Assembly (NCBI GenBank): GCA_946699065.1
Contig: CAMPDV010000219.1
Coordinates: 1-64,000 of the forward strand
From: Loxodes magnus
Taxonomy: Eukaryota; Ciliophora; Karyorelictea; Loxodida; Loxodidae
Direction of reading: 5' to 3'
Length of the DNA stretch: 64,000 nucleotides
Below, piece after piece: positions 24,903 to 36,444 of the stretch; the first letter of the stretch is position 1, and every line of letters begins with the position of its first letter. Under the pieces are notes generated by a model. That model searched no databases. It was not told where the DNA came from and was given only the letters and a program-made list of their open reading frames with translations. Position numbers and translations under genes: made by a program.

Positions 24903-25339
24903 ATATAAACTAGTCGTACCTAATAGTACCTAGTTATAGCGAGAAAAAGTACCCATTATTACCTAGTCATAACGAGAAATAGTACCTAATAGTACCTATT
25001 AGTAGTACCTAGTTGAACTTAGTCGTACCAAGTTGTACTGAGAAGTTGTACCTAGTAGAACCAAGTCGTACCTATTAGTACCTAGTTACAAAGAGAAATA
25101 TTACCTATTAGTACCTAGTAGTAGTATTTATTTGAACCGTGTCGTACCTAGTCGTACCTAGTCGTACCTAGTCGTACCTATTCGTACCTAGTTGTACCGA
25201 GAAGTTTTACCTAGTAGAACTTAGTCGTACCTAGTTGTACCAAGAAGTTGTACCTAGTAGAACCAAGTCGTACCTATTAGTACCTAGTTGTTACGAGTAG
25301 TAGTACCTATTTGAACATAGTCGTACCTAGTCGTACCTA
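24903..25339. repeat. 437-bp chimeric unit inserted in region 3
   Basis: The unit begins like the AATAG/GCGAG type with TGTACTGAG and proceeds to CCAAGAAGTTGTACC. It then jumps to TAGTAGAACCAAGTCG and straight to CCTAGTTGTTACGAG, skipping the usual GTACGTTGTAG, CATAACAAG and TTATTACGAG modules. It looks like the product of a large internal deletion between similar decamers and has no counterpart in copy 1. Confidence 0.82.
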
Positions 25340-26859
25340 ATATAAACTAGTCGTACCTAATGGTACCTAGTTATAGCGAGAAAAAGTACCCATTATTACC
25401 TAGTCATAACGAGAAATAGTACCTAATAGTACCTAGTAGAACCTAGTTGAACTTAGTCGTACCAAGTTGTACCGAGAAGTTTTACCTAGTAGAACCTAGT
25501 CGTACCTATTAGTACCTAGTTATAAAGAGAAATATTACCTATTAGTACCTAGTAGTATTTATTTGAACCGTGTCGTACCTAGTCGTACCTAGTCGTACCT
25601 AGTCGTACCTAGTCGTACCTATTCGTACCTAGTTGTACCGAGAAGTTTTACCTAGTAGAACTTAGTCGTACCTAGTTGTACCTAGTAGCAACATAGTCAT
25701 ATATATTACTACCTAGTTATTACGAGAAATATTACCTATTAGTACCTAGTTGTTACGAGTAGTAGTACCTATTTGAACATAGTCGTACCTAGTCGTACCT
25801 AATATAAACTAGTCGTACCTAATAGTACCTAGTTATAGCGAGAAAAAGTACCCATTATTACCTAGTATTAACGAGAAATAGTACCTAATAGTACCTAGTA
25901 GTAGTACCTAGTTGAACTTAGTCGTACCAAGTTGTACCGAGAAGTTGTACATAGTAGAACCAAGTCGTACCTATTAGTACCTAGTTACAAAGAGAAATAT
26001 TACCTATTAGTACCTAGTAGTAGTATTTATTTGAACCTTGTCGTACCTAGTCGTACCTATTTGTACCTAGTTGAAACGAGAAATATTACCTATTAGTACC
26101 TAGTTGTAACGAGTAGTAGTACCTAATTGAACCTAGTCGTACCTAGTTGTACCAAGAAGTTGTACCTAATAGTACATAGTCGTACCTATTAGTACATAGT
26201 TTTAACGAGAAATAGTACTTATTAATACCTATACGTACCGAGTAATAGTACCTAGTAGAACTTAGTCGTACCTCGTTGTACCGAGTAGCAACATAGTCGT
26301 ATATATTAGTACCTAGTTATTACGAGAAATATTACCTATTAGTACCTAGTTGTTACGAGTAGTAGTACCTATTTGAACATAGTCGTACCTAGTCGTACCT
26401 AATATAAACTAGTCGTACCTAATGGTACCTAGTTATAGAGAGAAAAAGTACCCATTATTACCTAGTCATAACGAGAAATAGTACCTAAACGTACCTAGTA
26501 GTAGTACCTAGTTGAACTTAGTCGTACCAAGTTGTACCTAGAAGTTGTACCTAGTAGAACCTAGTCGTACCTATTAGTACCTAGTTACAAAGAGAAATAT
26601 TACCTATTAGTACCTAGTAGTAGTATTTATTTGAACCGTGTCGTACCTAGTCGTACCTAGTCGTACCTATTCGTACCTAGTTGTACCTAGTTGTACCGAG
26701 AAGTTTTACCTAGTAGAACTTAGTCGTACCTAGTTGTACCGAGTAGCAACATAGTCGTATATATTAGTACCTAGTTATTACGAGAAATATTACCTATTAG
26801 TACCTAGTTGTTACGAGTAGTAGTACCTATTTGAACATAGTCGTACCTAGTCGTACCTA
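25340..26859. repeat. 2,171-bp HOR, copy 3, partial
   Basis: Units of 462, 600 and 458 bp. The first is one decamer longer than in copies 1 and 2 (four GTACCTAGTC units near 25,577-25,616). The copy carries GTACATAGTAG and CCTCGTTGTACCGAG. The 26402 unit has TAAACGTACC, like the third unit of copies 1 and 2, so a second-to-third unit fusion with loss of about one unit is likely. Confidence 0.8.
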
Positions 26860-28207
26860 ATATAAACTAGTCGTACCTAATAGTACCTAGTTATAGCGAG
26901 AAAAATTACCCATTATTACCTAGTCATAACGAGAAATAGTACCTAATAGTACCTAGTAGTAGTACCTAGTTGAACTTAGTCGTACCAAGTTGTACCGAGA
27001 AGTTGTACCTAGTAGAATCAAGTCGTACCTATTAGTACCTAGTTACAAAGAGAAATATTACCTATTAGTACCTAGTAGTAGTATTTATTTGAACCGTGTC
27101 GTACCTAGTCGTACCTAGTCGTACCTAGTCGTACCTATTCGTACCTAGTTGTACCGAGAAGTTTTACCTAGTAGAACTTAGTCGTACCTAGTTGTACCGA
27201 GTAGCAACATAGTCATATATATTAGTACCTAGTTATTACGAGAAATATTACCTATTAGTACCTAGTTGTTACGAGTAGTAGTACCTATTTGAACATAGTC
27301 GTACCTAGTCGTACCTAATATAAACTAGTCGTACCTAATAGTACCTAGTTATAGCGAGAAAAAGTACCCATTATTACCTAGTCATAACGAGAAATAGTAC
27401 CTAATAGTACCTAGTAGTAGTACCTAGTTGAACTTAGTCGTACCAAGTTGTACCGAGAAGTTGTACCTAGTAGAACCAAGTCGTACCTATTAGTACCTAG
27501 TTACAAAGAGAAATATTACCTATTAGTACCTAGTAGTAGTATTTATTTGAACCGTGTCGTACCTAGTCGTACCTAGTCGTACCTAGTCGTACCTATTCGT
27601 ACCTAGATGTACCGAGAAGTTTTACCTAGTAGAACTTAGTCGTACCTAGTTGTACCAAGAAGTTTTGCCTAATAGTACGTTGTAGTGTCTATTAGTACCT
27701 AGTTATAACGAGAAATAGTACTTATTAATACCTATTCGTACCGAGTAATAGTACCTAGTAGAACTTAGTCGTACCTAGTTGTACCGAGTAGCAACATAGT
27801 CGTATATATTAGTACCTAGTTATTACGAGAAATATTACCTATTAGTAACTCGTTGTTACGAGTAGTAGTACCTATTTGAACATAGTCGTACCTAGTCGTA
27901 CCTAATATAAACTAGTCGTACCTAATGGTACCTAGTTATAGAGAGAAAAAGTACCCATTATTACCTAGTCATAACGAGAAATAGTACCTAATAGTACCTA
28001 GTAGTAGTACCTAGTTGAACTTAGTCGTACCAAGTTGTACCGAGAAGTTTTACCTAGTAGAACCTAGTCGTACCTATTAGTACCTAGTTACAAATAGAAA
28101 TATTACCTATTAGTACCTAGTAGTATTTATTTGAACCGTGTCGTACCTAGTCGTACCTAGTCGTACCTAGTCGTACCTATTCGTACCTAGTTGTACCGAG
28201 AAGTTTT
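26860..28207. repeat. Region 4: transition units
   Basis: Landmarks at 26860, 27318 and 27905 are spaced 458 and 587, with 455 to the next. It repeats the AATAG/GCGAG 458-bp unit twice, then a unit with GATGTACCGAG and TTGCCTAATAG as in region 2. The 27905 unit has the hairpin variant AACTCGTTGTTACGAG and ACAAATAGAAATA for ACAAAGAGAAATA near 28,090. Confidence 0.82.
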
Positions 28208-29074
28208 ACCTAGTAGAACTTAGTCGTACCTAGTTGTACCGAGTAGCAACATAGTCGTATATATTAGTACCTAGTTATTACGAGAAATATTACCTATTAG
28301 TAACTCGTTGTTACGAGTAGTAGTACCTATTTGAACATAGTCGTACCTAGTCGTACCTAATATAAACTAGTCGTACCTAATGGTACCTAGTTATAGAGAG
28401 AAAAAGTACCCATTATTACCTAGTCATAACGAGAAATAGTACCTAATAGTACCTAGTAGTAGTACCTAGTTGAACTTAGTCGTACCAAGTTGTACCGAGA
28501 AGTTTTACCTAGTAGAACCTAGTCGTACCTATTAGTACCTAGTTACAAAGAGAAATATTACCTATTAGTACCTAGTAGTAGTATTTATTTGAACCGTGTC
28601 GTACCTAGTCGTACCTAGTCGTACCTAGTCGTACCTATTCGTACCTAGTTGTACCGAGAAGTTTTACCTAGTAGAACTTAGTCGTACCTAGTTGTACCAA
28701 GAAGTTGTACCTAATAGTACGTTGTAGTGTCTATTAGTACCAAGTCATAACAAGAAATAGTACTTATTAATACCTATTCGTACCGAGTAATAGTACTTAG
28801 TAGAACTTAGTCGTACCTAGTTGTATCTAGTAGAACCTAGTCGTACCTATTAGTACCTAGTTATTACGAGAAATATTACCTATTAGTACCTAGTTATAAC
28901 GAGTAGTAGTACTTAATTGAACCTAGTCGTATCTAGTTGTACCAAGAAGTTGTACCTAATAGTACATAGTCATATATATTAGTACCTAGTTATTACGAGA
29001 AATATTACCTATTAGTACCTAGTTGTTACGAGTAGTAGTACCTATTTGAACATAGTCGTACCTAGTCGTACCTA

Positions 29075-29506
29075 ATATAAACTAGTCGTACCTAATTGTA
29101 CCTAGTTATAGCGAGAAAAAGTACCTATTAGTAACTCGTTGTTACGAGTAGTAGTACCTATTTGAACATAGTCGTACCTAGTCGTACCGAGAAGTTTTAC
29201 CTAGTAGAACCTAGTCGTACCTATTAGTACCTAGTTACAAAGAGAAATATTACCTATTAGTATCTAGTAGTATTTATTTGAGCCGTGTCGTACCTAGTCG
29301 TACCTAGTCGTACCTAGTCGTACCTATTCGTACCTAGTTGTACCGAGAAGTTTTACCTAGTAGAACTTAGTCGTACCATGTTGTACCGAGTAGCAGCATA
29401 GTCATATATATTAGTACCTAGTTATTACGAGAAATATTACCTATTAGTACCTAGTTGTTACGAGTAGTAGTACCTATTTGAACATAGTCGTACCTAGTCG
29501 TACCTA
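29075..29506. repeat. 432-bp chimeric unit with a landmark-less second head
   Basis: After its landmark and GCGAGAAAAAG the unit jumps to CCTATTAGTAACTCGTTGTTACGAG, GTAGTAGTACC and GAACATAGTCG, which is the start of another unit. It then passes from CCTAGTCG directly into TACCGAGAAGTTTTACC without the expected ATAAACTAGT landmark. Two unit heads are therefore fused with both middles lost. The same arrangement is at 32469-32900, so it arose before the 3,394-bp duplication. Confidence 0.85.
29261..29401. repeat. Marked 141-bp block (GAGCC/CCATG/GCAGC haplotype), occurrence 1
   Basis: Carries four linked variants: TATCTAGTAGTATTT, TTTGAGCCGTG for TTTGAACCGTG, GTACCATGTTG for GTACCTAGTTG, and GTAGCAGCATAG for GTAGCAACATAG. 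The same linked set appears at 32655, 42151, 42606, 43661 and 45171. Confidence 0.88.
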
Positions 29507-31258
29507 ATATAAACTAGTCGTACCTAATAGTACCTAGTTATAGCGAGAAAAAGTACCCATTATTACCTAGTCATAACGAGAAATAGTACCTAATAGTACC
29601 TAGTAGTAGTACCTAGTTGAACTTAGTCGTACCAAGTTGTACCGAGAAGTTGTACCTAGTAGAACCAAGTCGTACCTATTAGTACCTAGTTACAAAGAGA
29701 AATATTACCTATTAGTACCTAGTAGTAGTATTTATTTGAACCGTGTCGTACCTAGTCGTACCTATTTGTACCTAGTTGAAACGAGAAATATTACCTATTA
29801 GTACCTAGTTGTAACGAGTAGTAGTACCTAATTGAACCTAGTCGTACCTAGTTGTACCAAGAAGTTGTACCTAATAGTACATAGTCGTACCTATTAGTAC
29901 ATAGTTATAACGAGAAATAGTACTTATTAATACCTATTCGTACCGATTAATAGTACCTAGTAGAACTTAGTCGTACCTAGTTGTACCGAGTAGCAACATA
30001 GTCGTATAAATTAGTACCTAGTTATTACGAGAAATATTACCTATTAGTAACTCGTTGTTACGAGTAGTAGTACCTATTTGAACATAGTCGTACCTAGTCG
30101 TACCTAATATAAACTAGTCGTACCTAATGGTACCTAGTTATAGAGAGAAAAAGTACCCATTATTACCTAGTCATAACGAGAAATAGTACCTAAACGTACC
30201 TAGTAGTAGTACCTAGTTGAACTTAGTCGTACCAAGTTGTACCGAGAAGTTTTACCTAGTAGAACCTAGTCGTACCTATTAGTACCTAGTTACAAAGAGA
30301 AATATTACCTATTAGTACCTAGTAGTATTTATTTGAACCGTGTCGTACCTAGTCGTACCTAGTCGTACCTATTCGTACCTAGTTGTACCGAGAAGTTTTA
30401 CCTAGTAGAACTTAGTCGTACCTAGTTGTACCAAGAAGTTGTACCTAATAGTACGTTGTAGTGTCTATTAGTACCAAGTCATAACAAGAAATAGTACTTA
30501 TTAATACCTATTCGTACCGAGTAATAGTACCTAGTAGAACTTAGTCGTACCTAGTTGTATCTAGTAGAACCTAGTCGTACCTATTAGTACCTAGTTGAAA
30601 CGAGAAATATTACCTATTAGTACCTAGTTATAACGAGTAGTAGTACCTAATTGAACCTAGTCGTACCTAGTTGTACCAAGAAGTTGTACCTAATAGTACA
30701 TAGTCGTACCTATTAGTACATAGTTATAACGAGAAATAGTACTTATTAATACAATTCGCACCGAGTAATAGTACCTAGTAGAACTTAGTCGTACCTAGTT
30801 GTACCGAGTAGCAACATAGTCGTATATATTAGTACCTAGTTATTACGAGAAATATTACCTATTAGTAACTCGTTGTTACGAGTAGTAGTACCTATTTGAA
30901 CATAGTCGTACCTAGTCGTACCTAATATAAACTAGTCGTACCTAATGGTACCTAGTTATAGAGAGAAAAAGTACCCATTATTACCTAGTCATAACGAGAA
31001 ATAGTACCTAATAGTACCTAGTAGTAGTACCTAGTTGAACTTAGTCGTACCAAGTTGTACCGAGAAGTTTTACCTAGTAGAACCTAGTCGTACCTATTAG
31101 TACCTAGTTACAAAGAGAAATATTACCTATTAGTACCTAGTAGTATTTATTTGAACCGTGTCGTACCTAGTCGTACCTAGTCGTACCTAGTCGTACCTAT
31201 TCGTACCTAGTTGTACCGAGAAGTTTTACCTAGTAGAACTTAGTCGTACCTAGTTGTA

Positions 31259-31601
31259 CCAAGAAGTTGTACCTAATAGTACGTTGTAGTGTCTATTAGT
31301 ACCAAGTCATAACAAGAAATAGTACTTATTAATACCTATTCGTACCGAGTAATAGTACCTAGTAGAACTTAGTCGTACCTAGTTGTATCTAGTAGAACCT
31401 AGTCGTACCTATTAGTACCTAGTTGAAACGAGAAATATTACCTATTAGTACCTAGTTATAACGAGTAGTAGTACCTAATTGAACCTAGTCGTACTTAGTT
31501 GTACCAAGAAGTTGTACCTAATAGTACATAGTCGTACCTATTAGTACATAGTTATAACGAGAAATAGTACTTATTAATACCTATTCGTACCGATTAATAG
31601 T
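31259..31601. repeat. Satellite spacer between the two 3.05 kb copies
   Basis: About 340 bp of the 829-bp unit type: CCAAGAAGTTG, GTACGTTGTAG, CATAACAAG, TGTATCTAG, TTGAAACGAG, then the variant GTACTTAGTTG (about 31,493) and CCGATTAATAG. The same module order occurs at about 35,119-35,460 and 35,950-36,290. Confidence 0.8.
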
Positions 31602-32468
31602 ACCTAGTAGAACTTAGTCGTACCTAGTTGTACCGAGTAGCAACATAGTCGTATAAATTAGTACCTAGTTATTACGAGAAATATTACCTATTAGTAACTC
31701 GTTGTTACGAGTAGTAGTACCTATTTGAACATAGTCGTACCTAGTCGTACCTAATATAAACTAGTCGTACCTAATGGTACCTAGTTATAGAGAGAAAAAG
31801 TACCCATTATTACCTAGTCATAACGAGAAATAGTACCTAATAGTACCTAGTAGTAGTACCTAGTTGAACTTAGTCGTACCAAGTTGTACCGAGAAGTTGT
31901 ACCTAGTAGAACCTAGTCGTACCTATTAGTACCTAGTTACAAAGAGAAATATTACCTATTAGTACCTAGTAGTAGTATTTATTTGAACCGTGTCGTACCT
32001 AGTCGTACCTAGTCGTACCTAGTCGTACCTATTCGTACCTAGTTGTACCGAGAAGTTTTACCTAGTAGAACTTAGTCGTACCTAGTTGTACCAAGAAGTT
32101 GTACCTAATAGTACGTTGTAGTGTCTATTAGTACCAAGTCATAACAAGAAATAGTACTTATTAATACCTATTCGTACCGAGTAATAGTACTTAGTAGAAC
32201 TTAGTCGTACCTAGTTGTATCTAGTAGAACCTAGTCGTACCTATTAGTACCTAGTTATTACGAGAAATATTACCTATTAGTACCTAGTTATAACGAGTAG
32301 TAGTACTTAATTGAACCTAGTCGTATCTAGTTGTACCAAGAAGTTGTACCTAATAGTACATAGTCATATATATTAGTACCTAGTTATTACGAGAAATATT
32401 ACCTATTAGTACCTAGTTGTTACGAGTAGTAGTACCTATTTGAACATAGTCGTACCTAGTCGTACCTA

Positions 32469-32900
32469 ATATAAACTAGTCGTACCTAATTGTACCTAGT
32501 TATAGCGAGAAAAAGTACCTATTAGTAACTCGTTGTTACGAGTAGTAGTACCTATTTGAACATAGTCGTACCTAGTCGTACCGAGAAGTTTTACCTAGTA
32601 GAACCTAGTCGTACCTATTAGTACCTAGTTACAAAGAGAAATATTACCTATTAGTATCTAGTAGTATTTATTTGAGCCGTGTCGTACCTAGTCGTACCTA
32701 GTCGTACCTAGTCGTACCTATTCGTACCTAGTTGTACCGAGAAGTTTTACCTAGTAGAACTTAGTCGTACCATGTTGTACCGAGTAGCAGCATAGTCATA
32801 TATATTAGTACCTAGTTATTACGAGAAATATTACCTATTAGTACCTAGTTGTTACGAGTAGTAGTACCTATTTGAACATAGTCGTACCTAGTCGTACCTA
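32469..32900. repeat. 432-bp chimeric unit, duplicated copy
   Basis: Exact counterpart of 29075-29506: a landmark, then a truncated second unit head with the AACTCGTTGTTACGAG hairpin near 32,525 and no ATAAACTAGT. It confirms that the fusion was copied as part of the larger duplication. Confidence 0.85.
32655..32795. repeat. Marked 141-bp block, occurrence 2
   Basis: Same four linked variants as 29261-29401, at +3,394 bp. Confidence 0.88.
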
Positions 32901-34783
32901 ATATAAACTAGTCGTACCTAATAGTACCTAGTTATAGCGAGAAAAAGTACCCATTATTACCTAGTCATAACGAGAAATAGTACCTAATAGTACCTAGTAG
33001 TAGTACCTAGTTGAACTTAGTCGTACCAAGTTGTACCGAGAAGTTGTACCTAGTAGAACCAAGTCGTACCTATTAGTACCTAGTTACAAAGAGAAATATT
33101 ACCTATTAGTACCTAGTAGTAGTATTTATTTGAACCGTGTCGTACCTAGTCGTACCTATTTGTACCTAGTTGAAACGAGAAATATTACCTATTAGTACCT
33201 AGTTGTAACGAGTAGTAGTACCTAATTGAACCTAGTCGTACCTAGTTGTACCAAGAAGTTGTACCTAATAGTACATAGTCGTACCTATTAGTACATAGTT
33301 ATAACGAGAAATAGTACTTATTAATACCTATTCGTACCGATTAATAGTACCTAGTAGAACTTAGTCGTACCTAGTTGTACCGAGTAGCAACATAGTCGTA
33401 TAAATTAGTACCTAGTTATTACGAGAAATATTACCTATTAGTAACTCGTTGTTACGAGTAGTAGTACCTATTTGAACATAGTCGTACCTAGTCGTACCTA
33501 ATATAAACTAGTCGTACCTAATGGTACCTAGTTATAGAGAGAAAAAGTACCCATTATTACCTAGTCATAACGAGAAATAGTACCTAAACGTACCTAGTAG
33601 TAGTACCTAGTTGAACTTAGTCGTACCAAGTTGTACCGAGAAGTTTTACCTAGTAGAACCTAGTCGTACCTATTAGTACCTAGTTACAAAGAGAAATATT
33701 ACCTATTAGTACCTAGTAGTATTTATTTGAACCGTGTCGTACCTAGTCGTACCTAGTCGTACCTATTCGTACCTAGTTGTACCGAGAAGTTTTACCTAGT
33801 AGAACTTAGTCGTACCTAGTTGTACCAAGAAGTTGTACCTAATAGTACGTTGTAGTGTCTATTAGTACCAAGTCATAACAAGAAATAGTACTTATTAATA
33901 CCTATTCGTACCGAGTAATAGTACCTAGTAGAACTTAGTCGTACCTAGTTGTATCTAGTAGAACCTAGTCGTACCTATTAGTACCTAGTTGAAACGAGAA
34001 ATATTACCTATTAGTACCTAGTTATAACGAGTAGTAGTACCTAATTGAACCTAGTCGTACCTAGTTGTACCAAGAAGTTGTACCTAATAGTACATAGTCG
34101 TACCTATTAGTACATAGTTATAACGAGAAATAGTACTTATTAATACAATTCGCACCGAGTAATAGTACCTAGTAGAACTTAGTCGTACCTAGTTGTACCG
34201 AGTAGCAACATAGTCGTATATATTAGTACCTAGTTATTACGAGAAATATTACCTATTAGTAACTCGTTGTTACGAGTAGTAGTACCTATTTGAACATAGT
34301 CGTACCTAGTCGTACCTAATATAAACTAGTCGTACCTAATGGTACCTAGTTATAGAGAGAAAAAGTACCCATTATTACCTAGTCATAACGAGAAATAGTA
34401 CCTAATAGTACCTAGTAGTAGTACCTAGTTGAACTTAGTCGTACCAAGTTGTACCGAGAAGTTTTACCTAGTAGAACCTAGTCGTACCTATTAGTACCTA
34501 GTTACAAAGAGAAATATTACCTATTAGTACCTAGTAGTATTTATTTGAACCGTGTCGTACCTAGTCGTACCTAGTCGTACCTAGTCGTACCTAGTCGTAC
34601 CTATTCGTACCTAGTTGTACCGAGAAGTTTTACATAGTAGAACTTAGTCGTACCTAGTTGTACCGAGTAGCAACATAGTCATATATATTAGTACCTAGTT
34701 ATTACGAGAAATATTACCTATTAGTACCTAGTTGTTACGAGTAGTAGTACCTATTTGAACATAGTCGTACCTAGTCGTACCTA

Positions 34784-36444
34784 ATATAAACTAGTCGTAC
34801 CTAATAGTACCTAGTTATAGCGAGAAAAAGTACCCATTATTACCTAGTCATAACGAGAAATAGTACCTAATAGTACCTAGTAGTAGTACCTAGTTGAACT
34901 TAGTCGTACCAAGTTGTACCGAGAAGTTGTACCTAGTAGAACCAAGTCGTACCTATTAGTACCTAGTTACAAAGAGAAATATTACCTATTAGTACCTAGT
35001 AGTAGTATTTATTTGAACCGTGTCGTACCTAGTCGTACCTAGTCGTACCTAGTCGTACCTATTCGTACCTAGTTGTACCGAGAAGTTTTACCTAGTAGAA
35101 CTTAGTCGTACCTAGTTGTACCAAGAAGTTGTACCTAATAGTACGTTGTAGTGTCTATTAGTACCAAGTCATAACAAGAAATAGTACTTATTAATACCTA
35201 TTCGTACCGAGTAATAGTACCTAGTAGAACTTAGTCGTACCTAGTTGTATCTAGTAGAACCTAGTCGTACCTATTAGTACCTAGTTGAAACGAGAAATAT
35301 TACCTATTAGTACCTAGTTATAACGAGTAGTAGTACCTAATTGAACCTAGTCGTACTTAGTTGTACCAAGAAGTTGTACCTAATAGTACATAGTCGTACC
35401 TATTAGTACATAGTTATAACGAGAAATAGTACTTATTAATACCTATTCGTACCGATTAATAGTACCTAGTAGAACTTAGTCGTACCTAGTTGTACCGAGT
35501 AGCAACATAGTCGTATAAATTAGTACCTAGTTATTACGAGAAATATTACCTATTAGTAACTCGTTGTTACGAGTAGTAGTACCTATTTGAACATAGTCGT
35601 ACCTAGTCGTACCTAATATAAACTAGTCGTACCTAATGGTACCTAGTTATAGAGAGAAAAAGTACCCATTATTACCTAGTCATAACGAGAAATAGTACCT
35701 AATAGTACCTAGTAGTAGTACCTAGTTGAACTTAGTCGTACCAAGTTGTACCGAGAAGTTGTACCTAGTAGAACCTAGTCGTACCTATTAGTACCTAGTT
35801 ACAAAGAGAAATATTACCTATTAGTACCTAGTAGTATTTATTTGAACCGTGTCGTACCTAGTCGTACCTAGTCGTACCTAGTCGTACCTATTCGTACCTA
35901 GTTGTACCGAGAAGTTTTACCTAGTAGAACTTAGTCGTACCTAGTTGTACCAAGAAGTTGTACCTAATAGTACGTTGTAGTGTCTATTAGTACCAAGTCA
36001 TAACAAGAAATAGTACTTATTAATACCTATTCGTACCGAGTAATAGTACCTAGTAGAACTTAGTCGTACCTAGTTGTATCTAGTAGAACCTAGTCGTACC
36101 TATTAGTACCTAGTTGAAACGAGAAATATTACCTATTAGTACCTAGTTATAACGAGTAGTAGTACCTAATTGAACCTAGTCGTACTTAGTTGTACCAAGA
36201 AGTTGTACCTAATAGTACATAGTCGTACCTATTAGTACATAGTTATAACGAGAAATAGTACTTATTAATACCTATTCGTACCGATTAATAGTACCTAGTA
36301 GAACTTAGTCGTACCTAGTTGTACCGAGTAGCAACATAGTCGTATAAATTAGTACCTAGTTATTACGAGAAATATTACCTATTAGTAACTCGTTGTTACG
36401 AGTAGTAGTACCTATTTGAACATAGTCGTACCTAGTCGTACCTA
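34784..36444. repeat. Two tandem ~830-bp units
   Basis: Spacings of 832 and 829 bp, the full-length form of the unit: landmark, GCGAG or GAGAG, CATAACGAG, ACAAAGAG, GTATTTATTT, decamer run, CCAAGAAG, GTACGTTGTAG, CATAACAAG, TGTATCTAG, TTGAAACGAG, GTACTTAGTTG, GTACATAGTTATAACGAG, CCGATTAATAG, GTATAAATTAG, hairpin. The 3-bp difference is GTAGTAGTATTT versus GTAGTATTT. The shorter 455- and 600-bp units are internal deletions of this layout. Confidence 0.88.

Larger units (their letters stand above)
20557..26859. repeat. Region 3: 2,171-2,175-bp higher-order repeat array
   Basis: Landmarks lie at 20557, 21009, 21609, 22152, 22728, 23180, 23780, 24326, 24903, 25340, 25802 and 26402. The series 452-600-543-576 recurs as 452-600-546-577. 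This is where the 600-bp unit with CCTATTTGTACC, TTGAAACGAG and GTACATAGTTATAACGAG first appears. It later dominates region 6. GTTGTACATAGTAG near 21,156, 23,326 and 25,947 is private to this HOR. Confidence 0.9.
28208..31258. repeat. Region 5: 3.05 kb segmental duplication, copy 1
   Basis: Landmarks 28360, 29075, 29507, 30107 and 30925 each recur exactly 3,394 bp later. Many private variants are shared: GTACTTAGTAG near 28,795, CGTATCTAGTTG near 28,928, CTAATTGTACC at 29,090, GAGCCGTG, CCATGTTG and GCAGCATAG near 29,280-29,400, CCGATTAATAG near 29,943, and ACAATTCGCACC near 30,752. Differences are few (GTATATATTAG here, GTATAAATTAG in copy 2). Confidence 0.92.
31602..34662. repeat. Region 5: 3.05 kb segmental duplication, copy 2
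   Basis: Landmarks 31754, 32469, 32901, 33501 and 34319 match copy 1 at +3,394 bp. Differences seen: GTATAAATTAG near 31,652, GTTGTACC for GTTTTACC near 31,896, one extra GTACCTAGTC decamer near 34,590, and TTTACATAGTAG near 34,630. After about 34,662 this copy continues into CCGAGTAGCAACATAG while copy 1 continues into CCAAGAAGTTG. Confidence 0.92.

Noticed and set aside
29100-29200. Possible mobile-element insertion at the irregular unit
   Set aside because: All bases are ordinary satellite words. The irregularity is a fusion of two unit heads, with no terminal repeats or target duplication.
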